Shown here: positions 8,129-17,736 of the stretch, in pieces
Position numbering within the stretch: position 1 is the first letter of the stretch
Layout: the number at the start of each line of letters is the position of its first letter
Origin: Methylogaea oryzae
GTDB lineage: Bacteria > Pseudomonadota > Gammaproteobacteria > Methylococcales > Methylococcaceae
NCBI RefSeq assembly: GCF_019669985.1
Contig: NZ_AP019782.1
Coordinates: forward strand, 860,501-924,500
Direction of reading: 5' to 3'
Length of the DNA: 64,000 nt
Made by a program: the position numbers and the translations under genes
The notes under the pieces: generated by a model
Database searches by the model: none
What the model saw: only the letters and a program-made list of their open reading frames with translations
Told to the model about the DNA's origin: nothing

Positions 8129-9490
8129 ATGGCCCGCAATAAAGACGCCCGCGTTTTGTACCGCTGCACCGAGTGCGGCCACGCCCAGCCCAAGTGGGGC
8201 GGCCAATGTCCCGGCTGCGGCGGTTGGAACACCCTGGTGGAGTCCCTGGAAGAGCGCGCGCCGGCGCGCCACGGCGGTTACGCCGGCGCCGCCGGCGGCG
8301 AAGTGGTGCCGCTGTCCACGGTGGAGGCGCAGGACGTGCGGCGGGTGCTGTCGGGCATGGAGGAGCTGGACCGGGTGCTGGGCGGCGGCCTGGTGCCGGG
8401 CTCGGCGGTGCTGCTGGGCGGCGATCCCGGCATCGGCAAGTCCACCTTGCTGCTGCAGACGGTGGCGGCATTGAGCGGCAGCCTGTCCACCCTGTACATC
8501 ACCGGCGAGGAGTCGGTGCAGCAGGTGAGCTTGCGAGCCAAGCGGCTGGAATTGGGAGTGGAGCGGGTGTACGCCCTGGCGGAAACGTCGCTGGAGCGCA
8601 TCGTCGCCACCGCCCAGGAGCGCAAGCCGCAGGTGCTGGTGGTGGATTCGATCCAGACCGTCTACACGGAGCTGATGCAGTCGGCCCCCGGCTCGGTGGC
8701 CCAGGTGCGCGAATGCGCGGCGCAATTGGTGCGGCTGGTCAAGCAGACGGGGACGGTGGTGTTCCTCGTCGGCCACGTCACCAAGGAAGGCGCCCTGGCC
8801 GGCCCGCGCGTGCTGGAGCACATGGTGGACACGGTGCTGTACTTCGAGGGCGATCCCGGCAGCCGCTTCCGCGTGGTGCGCGCGTTCAAGAACCGCTTCG
8901 GCGCGGTGAACGAGCTGGGCGTGTTCGCCATGACCGAGGGCGGCTTGAAGGAAGTGAAAAACCCCTCGGCCATTTTTCTGTCGCGCCACGACGGCGAAAC
9001 GCCGGGCAGCGTGGTCACGGTCACCCGCGAAGGCAGCCGCCCCATGCTGGTGGAAGTGCAGTCCCTGGTGGACGAAAGCCAGCTGGCCGCGCCGCGCCGC
9101 GTGACCTTAGGCATGGAGCAAAACCGACTGGCCATGCTGCTGGCCGTGCTGCACCGCCACGGCGGCGTGCCCATGGGCAACCAGGACGTGTTCATCAATC
9201 TGGTGGGCGGCGTGCGCCTGACCGAAACGGCCGGCGACTTGGCGGTGGTGTTCTCGGTGCTGTCCAGCTACCGCGACAAGCCGGTGCCGCGGGATTGGGT
9301 GCTGTTCGGCGAACTGGGCCTGACCGGGGAAGTGCGCCCGGTGCCCAACGGCGACGAGCGGCTCAAGGAAGTGTCAAAACACGGTTTCAAGACCGCCCTG
9401 GTGCCCCACAAAAACGCCCCGCGCGTGGCGATTCCCGGCCTGGAAGTGATCGCGGTGAAGACGCTGCGGGAGGCGCTGGAGGCGTTTTGA
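8129..9490 (+). CDS. radA: DNA repair protein RadA
   Basis: A 453-residue RecA-like ATPase that promotes branch migration and processing of recombination intermediates. An N-terminal C4 zinc finger is formed by cysteines 13, 16, 27 and 30. Walker A is GDPGIGKST (98-106), the RadA-specific KNRFG motif is present, and a Lon-like C-terminal domain (GELGLTGEVRPV) completes the usual architecture and length. The ATG at 8129 has GGAGG about 11 nt upstream. It converges on the MscS-type channel gene, with 37 nt between the two stops. Confidence 0.97.
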   Translation: MARNKDARVLYRCTECGHAQPKWGGQCPGCGGWNTLVESLEERAPARHGGYAGAAGGEVVPLSTVEAQDVRRVLSGMEELDRVLGGGLVPGSAVLLGGDPGIGKSTLLLQTVAALSGSLSTLYITGEESVQQVSLRAKRLELGVERVYALAETSLERIVATAQERKPQVLVVDSIQTVYTELMQSAPGSVAQVRECAAQLVRLVKQTGTVVFLVGHVTKEGALAGPRVLEHMVDTVLYFEGDPGSRFRVVRAFKNRFGAVNELGVFAMTEGGLKEVKNPSAIFLSRHDGETPGSVVTVTREGSRPMLVEVQSLVDESQLAAPRRVTLGMEQNRLAMLLAVLHRHGGVPMGNQDVFINLVGGVRLTETAGDLAVVFSVLSSYRDKPVPRDWVLFGELGLTGEVRPVPNGDERLKEVSKHGFKTALVPHKNAPRVAIPGLEVIAVKTLREALEAF

Positions 9491-9527
9491 CGCCTCGCGT
9501 TGCGCGGAATGGGAGTGCTGTTCCCGG

Positions 9528-12491
9528 TTAGTTCTTTATCGCCGGCGCCGGGATGGTCATGCCGGCGGCGTTCAGGGCGTCCCAGATGGCCAGCAGCAGT
9601 TGGGATTTCACTTCGGCGCGGCCGTTTTCTTCGATATTGACGAAGTACTGCACTTGGAAGCTGATGCCGTTGGCGGCGAATTCGTTGAGCCAAACGGTGG
9701 CCGCCGGCGTCTTGAGCACGGCGGGGTGCTGGTCGACCGTGGCGTGGATGATGTCCCGCGCCCGGTGCGGGTCGTCGTGGTAGCTGACCGCGACGGCGAA
9801 GGTGGTGCGGAGCACCCGGTCGCTGCGGGTCCAGTTGATGAGCGGGTGGCCGACGATGTCGGCGTTGGGAATGATGACTTCCTGGTTGTCGCCGGTTTTT
9901 ACCGTTACCGCGCGTACGCCCAGGTATTTCACTTCCCCTTCCACGCCGGCCACGGTGACGATGTCCTTGGTGCGCAGGGGGCGTTCGATCAGCAGGATGA
10001 TGCCGCTGATGAAGTTGTTGGCGATGCTTTGCAACCCCAGGCCGATGCCGACGCCCACGGCGCCGGTGAATATCGCCAGGCTGGTCAGGTCCAGCCCCAG
10101 GGTTTTCAGGGCGATAAGCAGTCCGATCAGGAAATAGGCGTACTGGGTGAAGGCGGCCAGGCTGTTGCGCAGGCCGATGTCGGCGATGCGGGCGTAGAGC
10201 CAGCGGAAGCTGAATTTGCGGACCCAGCGGGTGGAACTCAGCAGCACCGCGACGAAGAGGGCGGTGAGCAGCAGGCGCGTCGCGTCGAAGCTTTGGTCGC
10301 CGATGTTGAACAGGGGATAGGTCAATGCCTGGGCGATGGCCAGGACGATGGGCGATTCGGTGTCCCAGCCGAAAATGCGGAACAGCACGGCGGCGGCGGC
10401 CACGGCCAGCAGCAGGCGCGCCAGCTGGTGCAGGGGGTCGATGATGTCCTGGGCCCACAGCGCGCCTTGGGCCGAGTGCTGGAACGCCTGGTTTTTCAGC
10501 AGCTTGATCAAGTCGTGCAAGACGCCGCGCACCATGTACCAGCCCATGACGACCAGCAGCACCCAGGCCAAGTGGGCGGCCATGGCCCAGGCCAGGTTGA
10601 GGTAGCCGGCCACGCCCAGCACCGAGGCGCCCAGCATGAAAGCGAGAAACAGGAAGCCGGCCAGCCGGGTGATTTTGAACCAGCGGCGCGAGGCCATGTG
10701 CTGTTCCAGCCAGACCAGCACCCGGGGCCTGATGCGCAGGGCGGCGAGAAAGGAGCAGGCGATGAACAGCATGAAGGCGCGTTCCGCCAGGGCGCCGAGT
10801 TCGCCGGTGATGATGTCCATTTGACCGAGCACGAGGAACAGCGCCAGCAGGGCGCTGAGCACCACGAACCACACGGCGATGCGGTAGATGTGCTGTTTCC
10901 AGTCGGCCCGCGCCACCAGCGGCGAAAGCAGCACCCAACGGGCCAAGCCCAGGGATAGGCGCGCGCCGAACCACAATGCGCAGATCAGGCCCAGCAGCAG
11001 CAGGGTGCGGAATTCCACTTCGACGGCCCAGCCGGCCAGCAAAATGAGTCCGCAAAACAGCAAGCCCCAGCGGTTGTCGCGCAGCAGCGCCAGGGCAACG
11101 TCCACGGCGGTTTCGGAGAAACTGGCGCTGCGCCGCGATTGGGCGATGGCTTGCAGCGGCGGCAGCCGCGCCATTTGGCGCCACAACAGCAGCCACAAGG
11201 CTTCCAGCCCCAGCAATTCGGCCCACAGGGAAGGGCTGGCCTGGACAAACGCCCCCCAGTATTGGCCGGCGGCTCGCAGGACGCCTTCGGCCAGGGTTTG
11301 CGGCATGGAGAGTATCTCCTGCGCCAGCGCTTTCCATTCGAACAGCTCGCTGGGCAGCTGGTGGCGCGCCGTCAGGCCCTTTTTGACGTTTTCCAGGTGG
11401 GCTTGATGGGCCGCCTCGGACACTTTGCCCGCTTGTTCCGTGACCCGCTGCAGGGCGCCCAGTTGGCGGCCGAATTGGTCGATGAGGTTGGCGATGATTT
11501 GCTGTTCGCGGCGCAGTTTCTGTTGCGCCGCCGCGCCGGTGGGTTGGCGTTTTTGCTTTACTTCCAGGGTTTGCTGCAGTATTGCCGCCTTGCTTTGCGT
11601 TAGGCCCACCGCCGCCTGCAGCTCCTCGTGGATTTGGTCCGCTTCGGCGACGATGGCCGCCAGCCTGGCGGTTTCCAGTTCCTTGTCGCGGAGCGCCGTG
11701 TCCAACTGCTTCAGGGTATAGGCCGACTTCTCTGCCTGTAACTGCATTTTCAGCAGGTAACTGGATTCCTCCGCCTCCTTGATCTGGGTTTGCAGCAGGC
11801 TTTTGTCGACCTCCGCCTCGGGGCGGTTGCTCTCGATCTCGCTCAAACGCTCGTTGAGCTGCGCCGACAGGGACTGCAAGCGGTCGGTTTCTTGTTTCAG
11901 GTGCTTTTCCAGGTCGGCCAAGGCTTCTTCGCGTTGGCTCGATTGGACGATTTCGTAGCGTTCGCTCAGCAGGCTCCAATAGTCCTTGGCCAGCTGCAGC
12001 TTTTCCTTGATCAACTGGGTGCGCTGGTCGAGCAGGTTTTGCTGGACGCTTTCCAGCTCCAGCAGGCTTTGCTTTTCCGCCAGTTGCTGTTCCACCGCCG
12101 GCGACTTGGAGCCGCGCATTTCCTTGATTTTGCGATGCAGCTGCTCTACCGCGGCGGTGAGGTCGTTTTGGTGGTTCTGCGACGCCAGGGTATCCAGGCC
12201 GATGGATTGCAGCTCGATTTCTGCGCCCTCTTTTTCCACGCGGGCTTCTTCCACCATGGCGGCGTTGATGGTGGTTGGCGAGGCGTCGTCTTGGTCGCGC
12301 AGCTTTTGCAGGTCGCCGCGCTTTTTATCCACTTCCGCTTGCAGGCGGGCGACGACGCTTTGCTGTTCCTCCAGGTCGTGGCGGCGCGATTCCACCAAGT
12401 CGGCTTTTGCCGCCGGCGGGGCGGCGGATAAAACGCACGGCAGCAACAGGAACAGCAAGCAGCAGAGGCTGCACAGGCGAGCTTTGGACAT
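9528..12491 (-). CDS. large MscS-family mechanosensitive channel (MscK/KefA-like)
   Basis: A 987-residue inner-membrane protein. It has a signal peptide (about 1-24), a long periplasmic coiled-coil region rich in Glu/Gln/Lys (about 30-370), many membrane helices (about 400-800), and a C-terminal MscS pore and beta domain containing the AVGVGIGLGLQSIANNFISG pore-helix segment followed by LIERPLRTKDIVTV. This is the MscK/YbdG-large architecture, expected to open under hypo-osmotic stress. It is the last gene of a minus-strand run after the FHA and PilZ genes (24 nt gap). No good Shine-Dalgarno is visible, consistent with coupling to the upstream gene. Confidence 0.92.
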   Translation of the reverse strand: MSKARLCSLCCLLFLLLPCVLSAAPPAAKADLVESRRHDLEEQQSVVARLQAEVDKKRGDLQKLRDQDDASPTTINAAMVEEARVEKEGAEIELQSIGLDTLASQNHQNDLTAAVEQLHRKIKEMRGSKSPAVEQQLAEKQSLLELESVQQNLLDQRTQLIKEKLQLAKDYWSLLSERYEIVQSSQREEALADLEKHLKQETDRLQSLSAQLNERLSEIESNRPEAEVDKSLLQTQIKEAEESSYLLKMQLQAEKSAYTLKQLDTALRDKELETARLAAIVAEADQIHEELQAAVGLTQSKAAILQQTLEVKQKRQPTGAAAQQKLRREQQIIANLIDQFGRQLGALQRVTEQAGKVSEAAHQAHLENVKKGLTARHQLPSELFEWKALAQEILSMPQTLAEGVLRAAGQYWGAFVQASPSLWAELLGLEALWLLLWRQMARLPPLQAIAQSRRSASFSETAVDVALALLRDNRWGLLFCGLILLAGWAVEVEFRTLLLLGLICALWFGARLSLGLARWVLLSPLVARADWKQHIYRIAVWFVVLSALLALFLVLGQMDIITGELGALAERAFMLFIACSFLAALRIRPRVLVWLEQHMASRRWFKITRLAGFLFLAFMLGASVLGVAGYLNLAWAMAAHLAWVLLVVMGWYMVRGVLHDLIKLLKNQAFQHSAQGALWAQDIIDPLHQLARLLLAVAAAAVLFRIFGWDTESPIVLAIAQALTYPLFNIGDQSFDATRLLLTALFVAVLLSSTRWVRKFSFRWLYARIADIGLRNSLAAFTQYAYFLIGLLIALKTLGLDLTSLAIFTGAVGVGIGLGLQSIANNFISGIILLIERPLRTKDIVTVAGVEGEVKYLGVRAVTVKTGDNQEVIIPNADIVGHPLINWTRSDRVLRTTFAVAVSYHDDPHRARDIIHATVDQHPAVLKTPAATVWLNEFAANGISFQVQYFVNIEENGRAEVKSQLLLAIWDALNAAGMTIPAPAIKN

Positions 12492-12515
12492 GGGCGGGGC
12501 GGGGCGGGCTAAGGC

Positions 12516-12908
12516 TTAGGTTTTTCGGGCGGGGGGCGAGGGGTGCACCAGGGCTTTGATGTCGCGGTCCAGCAAATCGCTGTCGCCCAGGTTGAGCTCG
12601 ATCATGCGGCGCAGCGTGGTCACGCTGTCCAGGTCAATGTGGTCGCAGCGGTAGCCGGCCATGGCGTCCTGGGTATGGGTGAGCGAAACCTGCATGTTGA
12701 TGGACAGGCCGCCGGCCAACAGGATTTCGACGCGGTCCACGGTCTGCGCCTTGGCCAGCCATTCCTCCGGCAGCTCGACCAGGCAGCCTTTAAGCGAAAT
12801 GTCCGCCACTTTGCAGGGCGTGAACGCGGTGCCGCCGTATGCGAAGGCGTCGGCATGGTAGACGATGCGATGGAAGCCGCGCTTGTCGTCGCTGTGCTGC
12901 TTGGCCAT
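12516..12908 (-). CDS. PilZ domain protein (putative c-di-GMP receptor, PA4608-like)
   Basis: A 130-residue single-domain PilZ protein. The RxxxR motif is at residues 10-14 (RGFHR) and the DxSxxG motif at 36-41 (DISLKG), both required for c-di-GMP binding. The MAKQHSDDKR opening resembles the PA4608 type of soluble receptor. It sits 2 nt after the FHA gene and 24 nt before the mechanosensitive channel gene. Partner and output are unknown; the context suggests c-di-GMP input into envelope or surface behaviour. Confidence 0.88.
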   Translation of the reverse strand: MAKQHSDDKRGFHRIVYHADAFAYGGTAFTPCKVADISLKGCLVELPEEWLAKAQTVDRVEILLAGGLSINMQVSLTHTQDAMAGYRCDHIDLDSVTTLRRMIELNLGDSDLLDRDIKALVHPSPPARKT

Positions 12909-12910
12909 GG

Positions 12911-13522
12911 TCAGGATTCCCGAAAAAATTGCAGTTTCTGCTGGCCGATTTCCAGCAAGTCGCCGTGGTTGAGCTGGATGGTGTGTTCCCCCACCGGACG
13001 GCCGTTGATTTTGACCACGCCGTCCTGGTCGATGGCGCTGAAAAAATAGCCGCCCTGGCGTTTGGCGACCACGGCGGCGCCGTCTTGGCCGGGTTTGCCC
13101 AGGCGGGTGAGGGAGTTGCGCAAGGGCGTGACGCGCCCGATGTGGTCGCCGGACATCCATTGCAGGAAGGCTTCACCGTCGGCGCTGGTCCCTTGGCCGC
13201 TGGCGCCGCCCGCCGGTGGGGCGGTTTCGGCGGCGGCGTCCTCCACGTAAAACAGCATGTAACCGCCGATGCCGATGCGGTCGCCGTCCTTGAGGCGGTG
13301 TTCTCGCGCCGGTTGGTCGTTGACCGTGACGGGGAAACTGCCGTCGCCTTGCCGCAACACGCTGGTGCCTGGTCCGAACTGCAACGCCGCGTGCAGCGGA
13401 GCGATGTCGCTGGCGGCGAGGACGATGTCGTTGGAGGGATCGCTGCCGATGGTGACGGTGCCGCTGCTGAACTGGTGCGAACCCTGGACGCGGCCTTTAT
13501 GAATAAGGGTGAGTGTTGCCAT
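12911..13522 (-). CDS. twin FHA domain protein
   Basis: A 203-residue protein with two forkhead-associated domains, about residues 20-90 (GSDPSNDIVL, histidine 44 in APLHAAL) and about 125-200 (LTRLGK, INGRPV, LNHGDLLEIG), joined by an Ala/Gly/Pro linker. FHA domains bind phosphothreonine peptides. No Ser/Thr kinase is visible in the window. It is the first gene of the FHA-PilZ-channel run. The first FHA domain lacks the usual arginine after the Gly, so its phosphopeptide binding may be weak. Confidence 0.85.
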   Translation of the reverse strand: MATLTLIHKGRVQGSHQFSSGTVTIGSDPSNDIVLAASDIAPLHAALQFGPGTSVLRQGDGSFPVTVNDQPAREHRLKDGDRIGIGGYMLFYVEDAAAETAPPAGGASGQGTSADGEAFLQWMSGDHIGRVTPLRNSLTRLGKPGQDGAAVVAKRQGGYFFSAIDQDGVVKINGRPVGEHTIQLNHGDLLEIGQQKLQFFRES

Positions 13523-13649
13523 GATGTTTCAAGAAGCCTTGGTGTGTTCCGCTTCGTCGCGGTTTTTCGTTTGGCGCCGGCTGTCTGCAAGGGTCCAAGT
13601 ATAGAGGAAGGGTGGCCGGCGTGTCCTTTTCGGGGGACGCGCCGGTTTG

Positions 13650-14909
13650 TCAGGTCTCCAGGGGCGCCGATAGCCGCACTTGCTTAACGGCGTTGCCTTC
13701 CATATGGGTGATTTCCACCTGATGTCCGAACAGCTTGAGGCTGACGCCGGGCGCGGGAATGGTTTCCAGATACTCGATGATTAAGCCGTTGAGGGTTTTC
13801 GGTCCTTCCGTGGGCAGCGAGTAGCCGGCGACCCGGTTCAGCTCGCGCACCGTCACGCCGGCATGCACCAGGAAACTGCCGTCGCGCTGTTTCTGGATAT
13901 CCTGCGGGTCGGTGGTGAATTCGCCGATGATTTCTTCCAGCAAATCCGACAGGGTCACCAGGCCGCGCACGTCGCCGTATTCGTCCACCACCAGGCCGAT
14001 GCGGCGGTTGTCGCGGCGGAAGTTGATCAGCAAACGGTGTAAAGGGGTGTTTTCCGGCACGAAGGTGACCGCTTCGGTTTGCTTTTTCAGCATGCCCTTG
14101 TCGAAGGCCCCTTGCTTCATGGCGATCAGCGCCTTGCGCAGGTGCAGGATGCCGGTGACTTTGTCGATGCTTTTCTGGTAGACCGGCAGCCGCGTGTAGC
14201 GGCTGGCGACGATCTGCGCCTGGATGGCCTCGATGGAGTCTTCCAGGTCGATGCCGACGATTTGATTGCGCGGCACCATGATGTCTTCCACCGTGGCGGT
14301 TTCCAGGTCGAGGATGCCCAGCAGCATATTTTGGTAGCGCTCCGGGATCATGGCGCCGGCCTCCGCCACCACGGTGCGCAACTCTTCCTTGCTGAGCGGG
14401 GAGTGGGCGCCGGCTTCCGGCCGGAAGCCGAAAATGCGCAGCAGAAAGTTGGCGATGGCGTTCACCACCCACACCATGGGATAGCACAGCTTGAGCAGGG
14501 GCAGGATCAGCCAGGAGGCCGGAAAGGCGAGTTTTTCCGGGTGCAGGGCGGCCATCGTTTTGGGGGCCACTTCGGAAAAAATCAGCACGACGAGGGTGAG
14601 CGCGCCGGCGGCCGGCGCCACGCCGCTTTCGCCGAACCAGCGCAAGGCTAGGATGGTGGTGAGGGACGACGCCAAGATGTTGGCGAAGATGTTGCCCAAT
14701 AAGATAAAGCCGATCAACCGGTCCGGACGCTGCAATAGCTTCTGCGATCTGAGGGCTCCGGGGTGTTTCTCCTTGGCCAAGTGCTGCAGGCGGTAGCGGT
14801 TCAGCGTCATCAGCGCGGTCTCCGCGCCGGCGAAGAAAGCCGACAGCAACAATAAGGCAAAGAGCGCGGAAAGCAGCAGGGCGGAAGGGATTTCGTTCAA
14901 GGAGGCCAA
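13650..14909 (-). CDS. HlyC/CorC (CNNM) family transporter, YfjD-like
   Basis: A 419-residue inner-membrane protein. An N-terminal CNNM/DUF21 domain has about four membrane helices ([21 protein letters not shown]). A tandem CBS pair follows ([13 protein letters not shown], then [21 protein letters not shown]), and a CorC_HlyC C-terminal domain ends the protein. The family is linked to Mg2+/Co2+ efflux. The longest frame starts at TTG (complement of 14907-14909); an in-frame stop lies just upstream and no better ATG precedes the first helix. It is divergent from fleQ. Confidence 0.9.
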   Translation of the reverse strand: MASLNEIPSALLLSALFALLLLSAFFAGAETALMTLNRYRLQHLAKEKHPGALRSQKLLQRPDRLIGFILLGNIFANILASSLTTILALRWFGESGVAPAAGALTLVVLIFSEVAPKTMAALHPEKLAFPASWLILPLLKLCYPMVWVVNAIANFLLRIFGFRPEAGAHSPLSKEELRTVVAEAGAMIPERYQNMLLGILDLETATVEDIMVPRNQIVGIDLEDSIEAIQAQIVASRYTRLPVYQKSIDKVTGILHLRKALIAMKQGAFDKGMLKKQTEAVTFVPENTPLHRLLINFRRDNRRIGLVVDEYGDVRGLVTLSDLLEEIIGEFTTDPQDIQKQRDGSFLVHAGVTVRELNRVAGYSLPTEGPKTLNGLIIEYLETIPAPGVSLKLFGHQVEITHMEGNAVKQVRLSAPLET

Positions 14910-15021
14910 ATCTCCATGGTGTGGACTTGGTCACGTGTTCTACGGCGCAAGACTTTGAATGTCAAGGCGATAGGGGGATTCGGCCCGGTAGCGGGCAGAC
15001 GGCGAATGGCGCGCCATAATT

Positions 15022-15049
15022 TTGACATTTCTTCACAATCACGTTTAAT
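15022..15049 (+). promoter_or_regulatory. sigma-70 type promoter for fleQ
   Basis: A perfect -35 hexamer TTGACA (15022-15027) is followed after 16 bp by TTTAAT (15044-15049). It lies about 47 bp before the fleQ ATG in an AT-rich patch. FleQ-type master regulators are usually expressed from a housekeeping promoter, which fits. Confidence 0.6.
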
Positions 15050-15095
15050 ATCGCGTGTAACCGACTGGCGACCAAGAAAATTTTTGGATAAAAGC

Positions 15096-16505
15096 ATGGC
15101 CGCGCAACGCATACTGTTAATCGGAGAAGACACGGCACTGCAGCGCGAATTGCGCGCGGTGCTGGAGTTCATGGAACACGCCGTGGCGGTGGCGGGCGAT
15201 TTGCGCGCCTTGGCCGATGCTTGCGCCGACGAAGCGCCGTCCGTCGCGTTTCTGACGCCGGGCAGCGCGCCGGAATCGCTGGTGGGCGCGTTCACCGGCA
15301 TGGGGACGAAAGCGCCCTTGGTCATGGTCAGGACCCGGGACGCAGCGGCCGCGCCGCCGGGAAATCTCGCCGTTTCCCATTTTCTCGACTGGCCTACCAC
15401 TCACTCCGTCTTAGCCGATCTGTTGCAGCGCGTGTTCAAGTCCGCCGATGAGCGGGGCGCGCGAAGCGCGCCGGATTTGGGCCGCTGGCTGGTGGGAGGG
15501 GAAACGCCCGCCATCCGCCGCGTCCGCCGTTTGGTGGAGCAGGTGGCCGGCACCGATGCCACGGTGCTGGTTCTGGGCGAGTCGGGCACGGGCAAGGAGG
15601 TGGTCGCCCGTGCCTTGCATTACAATTCGCCGCGCCGGGAACGCCTGTTCGTGCCGGTCAACTGCGGCGCGATTCCCGGCGACTTGCTGGAAAGCGAGTT
15701 GTTCGGTCACGAAAAAGGCGCGTTCACCGGCGCGCTGACGTCGCGCCAAGGCCGCTTCGAGTTGGCCGACGGCGGCACGTTGTTCCTGGATGAAATAGGG
15801 GATATGCCCCTGTCCATGCAGGTAAAGCTGTTGCGCGTGTTGCAGGAGCGCAGCTTCGAGCGGGTCGGCAGCAACAAGACTATCCAGTGCGACGTGCGCG
15901 TGGTGGCCGCCACGCACCGCAACTTGGAAGACGAGATCCGTCAGAACCGCTTCCGCGAGGATTTGTTCTACCGCCTCAACGTCTTTCCCATAGAAATACC
16001 GCCTTTGCGCGAGAGGGTGGAAGATTTGCCGCTATTGGTGGACGAGCTGGTGCGGCGCATCGAAAACGAACGGCGCGGTTCCGTGCGGTTCACGCCGGCG
16101 GCCATGGGGGTGCTGCAGCAGCATCATTGGCCGGGCAATGTGCGCGAGCTGGCCAATTTGGTGGAACGCTTGGCGATACTTTATCCCGAGGGCACGGTGG
16201 ACGTGGACGATTTGCCCGACAAGTTCCAGCAGTACAGCGGCCGTCCCCGGCCTCGGCCCGTGGAGGCGTTTCCTTCGGCGATGGGGCGGTCGGATATGCA
16301 GCCGTTCGGCTTGGCGATGGTCGGTTTGCCCAAAGACGGCATGGATTTGAAGGAGCATTTGAGCAGCTTGGAGTCGCAGCTGATCCAGCAAGCCTTGGAC
16401 GAGTGCCGCGGCGTGGTGGCTCACGCCGCCAATATGTTGCGCATGCGCCGCACCACGTTGGTGGAAAAATTGCGTAAATACGGTTTGCGCGGTGACGAAG
16501 CGTGA
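15096..16505 (+). CDS. fleQ: flagellar master regulator FleQ (sigma-54 enhancer-binding protein)
   Basis: A 469-residue sigma-54 activator. The N-terminal domain (1-120) resembles a receiver but lacks the phospho-acceptor aspartate, as in FleQ. The AAA+ domain has Walker A GESGTGKE (161-168) and the GAFTGA loop (208-213), followed by a Fis-type HTH near 430-460. In pseudomonads FleQ activates class II flagellar genes and responds to c-di-GMP. The ATG at 15096 is chosen because the longer upstream frame crosses the promoter and is not protein-like. Its stop overlaps the fleS GTG (GTGA). Confidence 0.93.
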   Translation: MAAQRILLIGEDTALQRELRAVLEFMEHAVAVAGDLRALADACADEAPSVAFLTPGSAPESLVGAFTGMGTKAPLVMVRTRDAAAAPPGNLAVSHFLDWPTTHSVLADLLQRVFKSADERGARSAPDLGRWLVGGETPAIRRVRRLVEQVAGTDATVLVLGESGTGKEVVARALHYNSPRRERLFVPVNCGAIPGDLLESELFGHEKGAFTGALTSRQGRFELADGGTLFLDEIGDMPLSMQVKLLRVLQERSFERVGSNKTIQCDVRVVAATHRNLEDEIRQNRFREDLFYRLNVFPIEIPPLRERVEDLPLLVDELVRRIENERRGSVRFTPAAMGVLQQHHWPGNVRELANLVERLAILYPEGTVDVDDLPDKFQQYSGRPRPRPVEAFPSAMGRSDMQPFGLAMVGLPKDGMDLKEHLSSLESQLIQQALDECRGVVAHAANMLRMRRTTLVEKLRKYGLRGDEA

Positions 16506-17725
16506 CAGCGGCGGGTTCGATGGAGTTCGATAAGGCGCCCTCGTCCGAAGCGGCCAAGCTGGAAGACGCTTTCCAGCTGTTCAACGAGATGTCGCAGGCC
16601 TTGGCCCAGTCCTACCAGGAACTGGAAAGCAAGGTGGTGGGGTTGACCGAGGAGCTGGCCGCGGCTCGCAGCGAACGGCTGCAAACCTTGATGGAAAAAG
16701 AGGTGCTGGCCAACCGCCTGCAACGCCTGTTGGAGGCTTTGCCCGGCGGCGTGGTGGTGCTGGATGGCGAAGGCCTGGTGGCCGAATGCAATCGAGGCGC
16801 GTCGGAGTTGTTGGGCACCGCGCCGTTGCACCGCCCCTGGAGCGAGGTGTTGGCCGAGGTTTTGGCGGTGGGAGCCGGCAATCCCCATCAGCGACGGCTG
16901 GCCAACGGCCGTTACGTCAGTTTTTCCTCCAGTTCCTTGGGCGATGAGCCGGGGCAAATCATACTGCTGACCGACGTGTCGGAAATGCATGCCTTGCAGG
17001 GATTGGTGGAGCAGCAGCAGCGCTTGACCGCTATGGGCGAGATGTTGGCCGGCATGGCCCACCAAATTCGCACGCCGTTGGCGGCGGCGGTGTTGTATGC
17101 CTCTCACCTGGGCGGAGAGTTGCCCCTGCCGCAGCGCGAACGTTTCTCGGAAAAGCTGCTGGAGCGCTTGCGCCATTTGGAACGCCAAGTGAACGATATG
17201 CTGGTTTTCGCCCGCGCCGGCCGCTATACCATGGAAAAGGTGGCGGTACGGGGGGTGCTGGATCGGGCGGTGCATGCCATGGAGGCGCTGGTGAAGAATC
17301 GCCGGGTGGAATTTAAAGTCGCGGAAGACGCCGCTTGCCCGGAACTCTATATTAGTGAAGATGCTTTCCTGGGCGCGTTGACCAACTTGATGTCCAACGC
17401 CGTGGAGGCCATGGGCGAGGCCGGTACGGTGACGTTGCGGCTGAGCCGTCCGGCGGCGGCTTCGGTGCGCATCAGCGTGATCGACGACGGGCCGGGCATG
17501 AGCGAAGAAGTGCGGCAGCGGGTGTTTCAACCTTTTTATACTACGCGCACCAGCGGAACGGGCTTGGGGTTGGCGGTAGTGGAGAGCGTGGTGCGCGCCC
17601 ATGGCGGCACCGTGTTGTGCGAAACCAAGCTTGGGCAGGGAACGGCCTTTCACATTGATTTGCCCCTGGTGACCGAACCCACGCCACTGCCGGCGGGGAT
17701 TTCGGCCAACGATTTACCCGATTGA
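16502..17725 (+). CDS. fleS: flagellar two-component sensor kinase FleS
   Basis: A 407-residue soluble histidine kinase without membrane helices. It has an N-terminal coiled coil (about 15-75), a PAS domain (about 75-165), a dimerisation/phosphoacceptor domain with histidine 187 in [10 protein letters not shown], and a HATPase domain ([22 protein letters not shown]). It phosphorylates FleR. The GTG at 16502 overlaps the fleQ stop; an alternative ATG lies 18 nt downstream (MEFDKAP). Confidence 0.92.
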   Translation: MTAAGSMEFDKAPSSEAAKLEDAFQLFNEMSQALAQSYQELESKVVGLTEELAAARSERLQTLMEKEVLANRLQRLLEALPGGVVVLDGEGLVAECNRGASELLGTAPLHRPWSEVLAEVLAVGAGNPHQRRLANGRYVSFSSSSLGDEPGQIILLTDVSEMHALQGLVEQQQRLTAMGEMLAGMAHQIRTPLAAAVLYASHLGGELPLPQRERFSEKLLERLRHLERQVNDMLVFARAGRYTMEKVAVRGVLDRAVHAMEALVKNRRVEFKVAEDAACPELYISEDAFLGALTNLMSNAVEAMGEAGTVTLRLSRPAAASVRISVIDDGPGMSEEVRQRVFQPFYTTRTSGTGLGLAVVESVVRAHGGTVLCETKLGQGTAFHIDLPLVTEPTPLPAGISANDLPD

Positions 17726-17736
17726 GCGTGAGAACC

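Noticed and set aside
9491-9527. Possible terminator between convergent radA and channel genes
   Set aside because: Only a 4-bp GGGA/TCCC pairing and no T-tract.
9600-10958. A long plus-strand frame opposite the mechanosensitive channel gene
   Set aside because: Low-complexity antisense composition and no recognisable domain.
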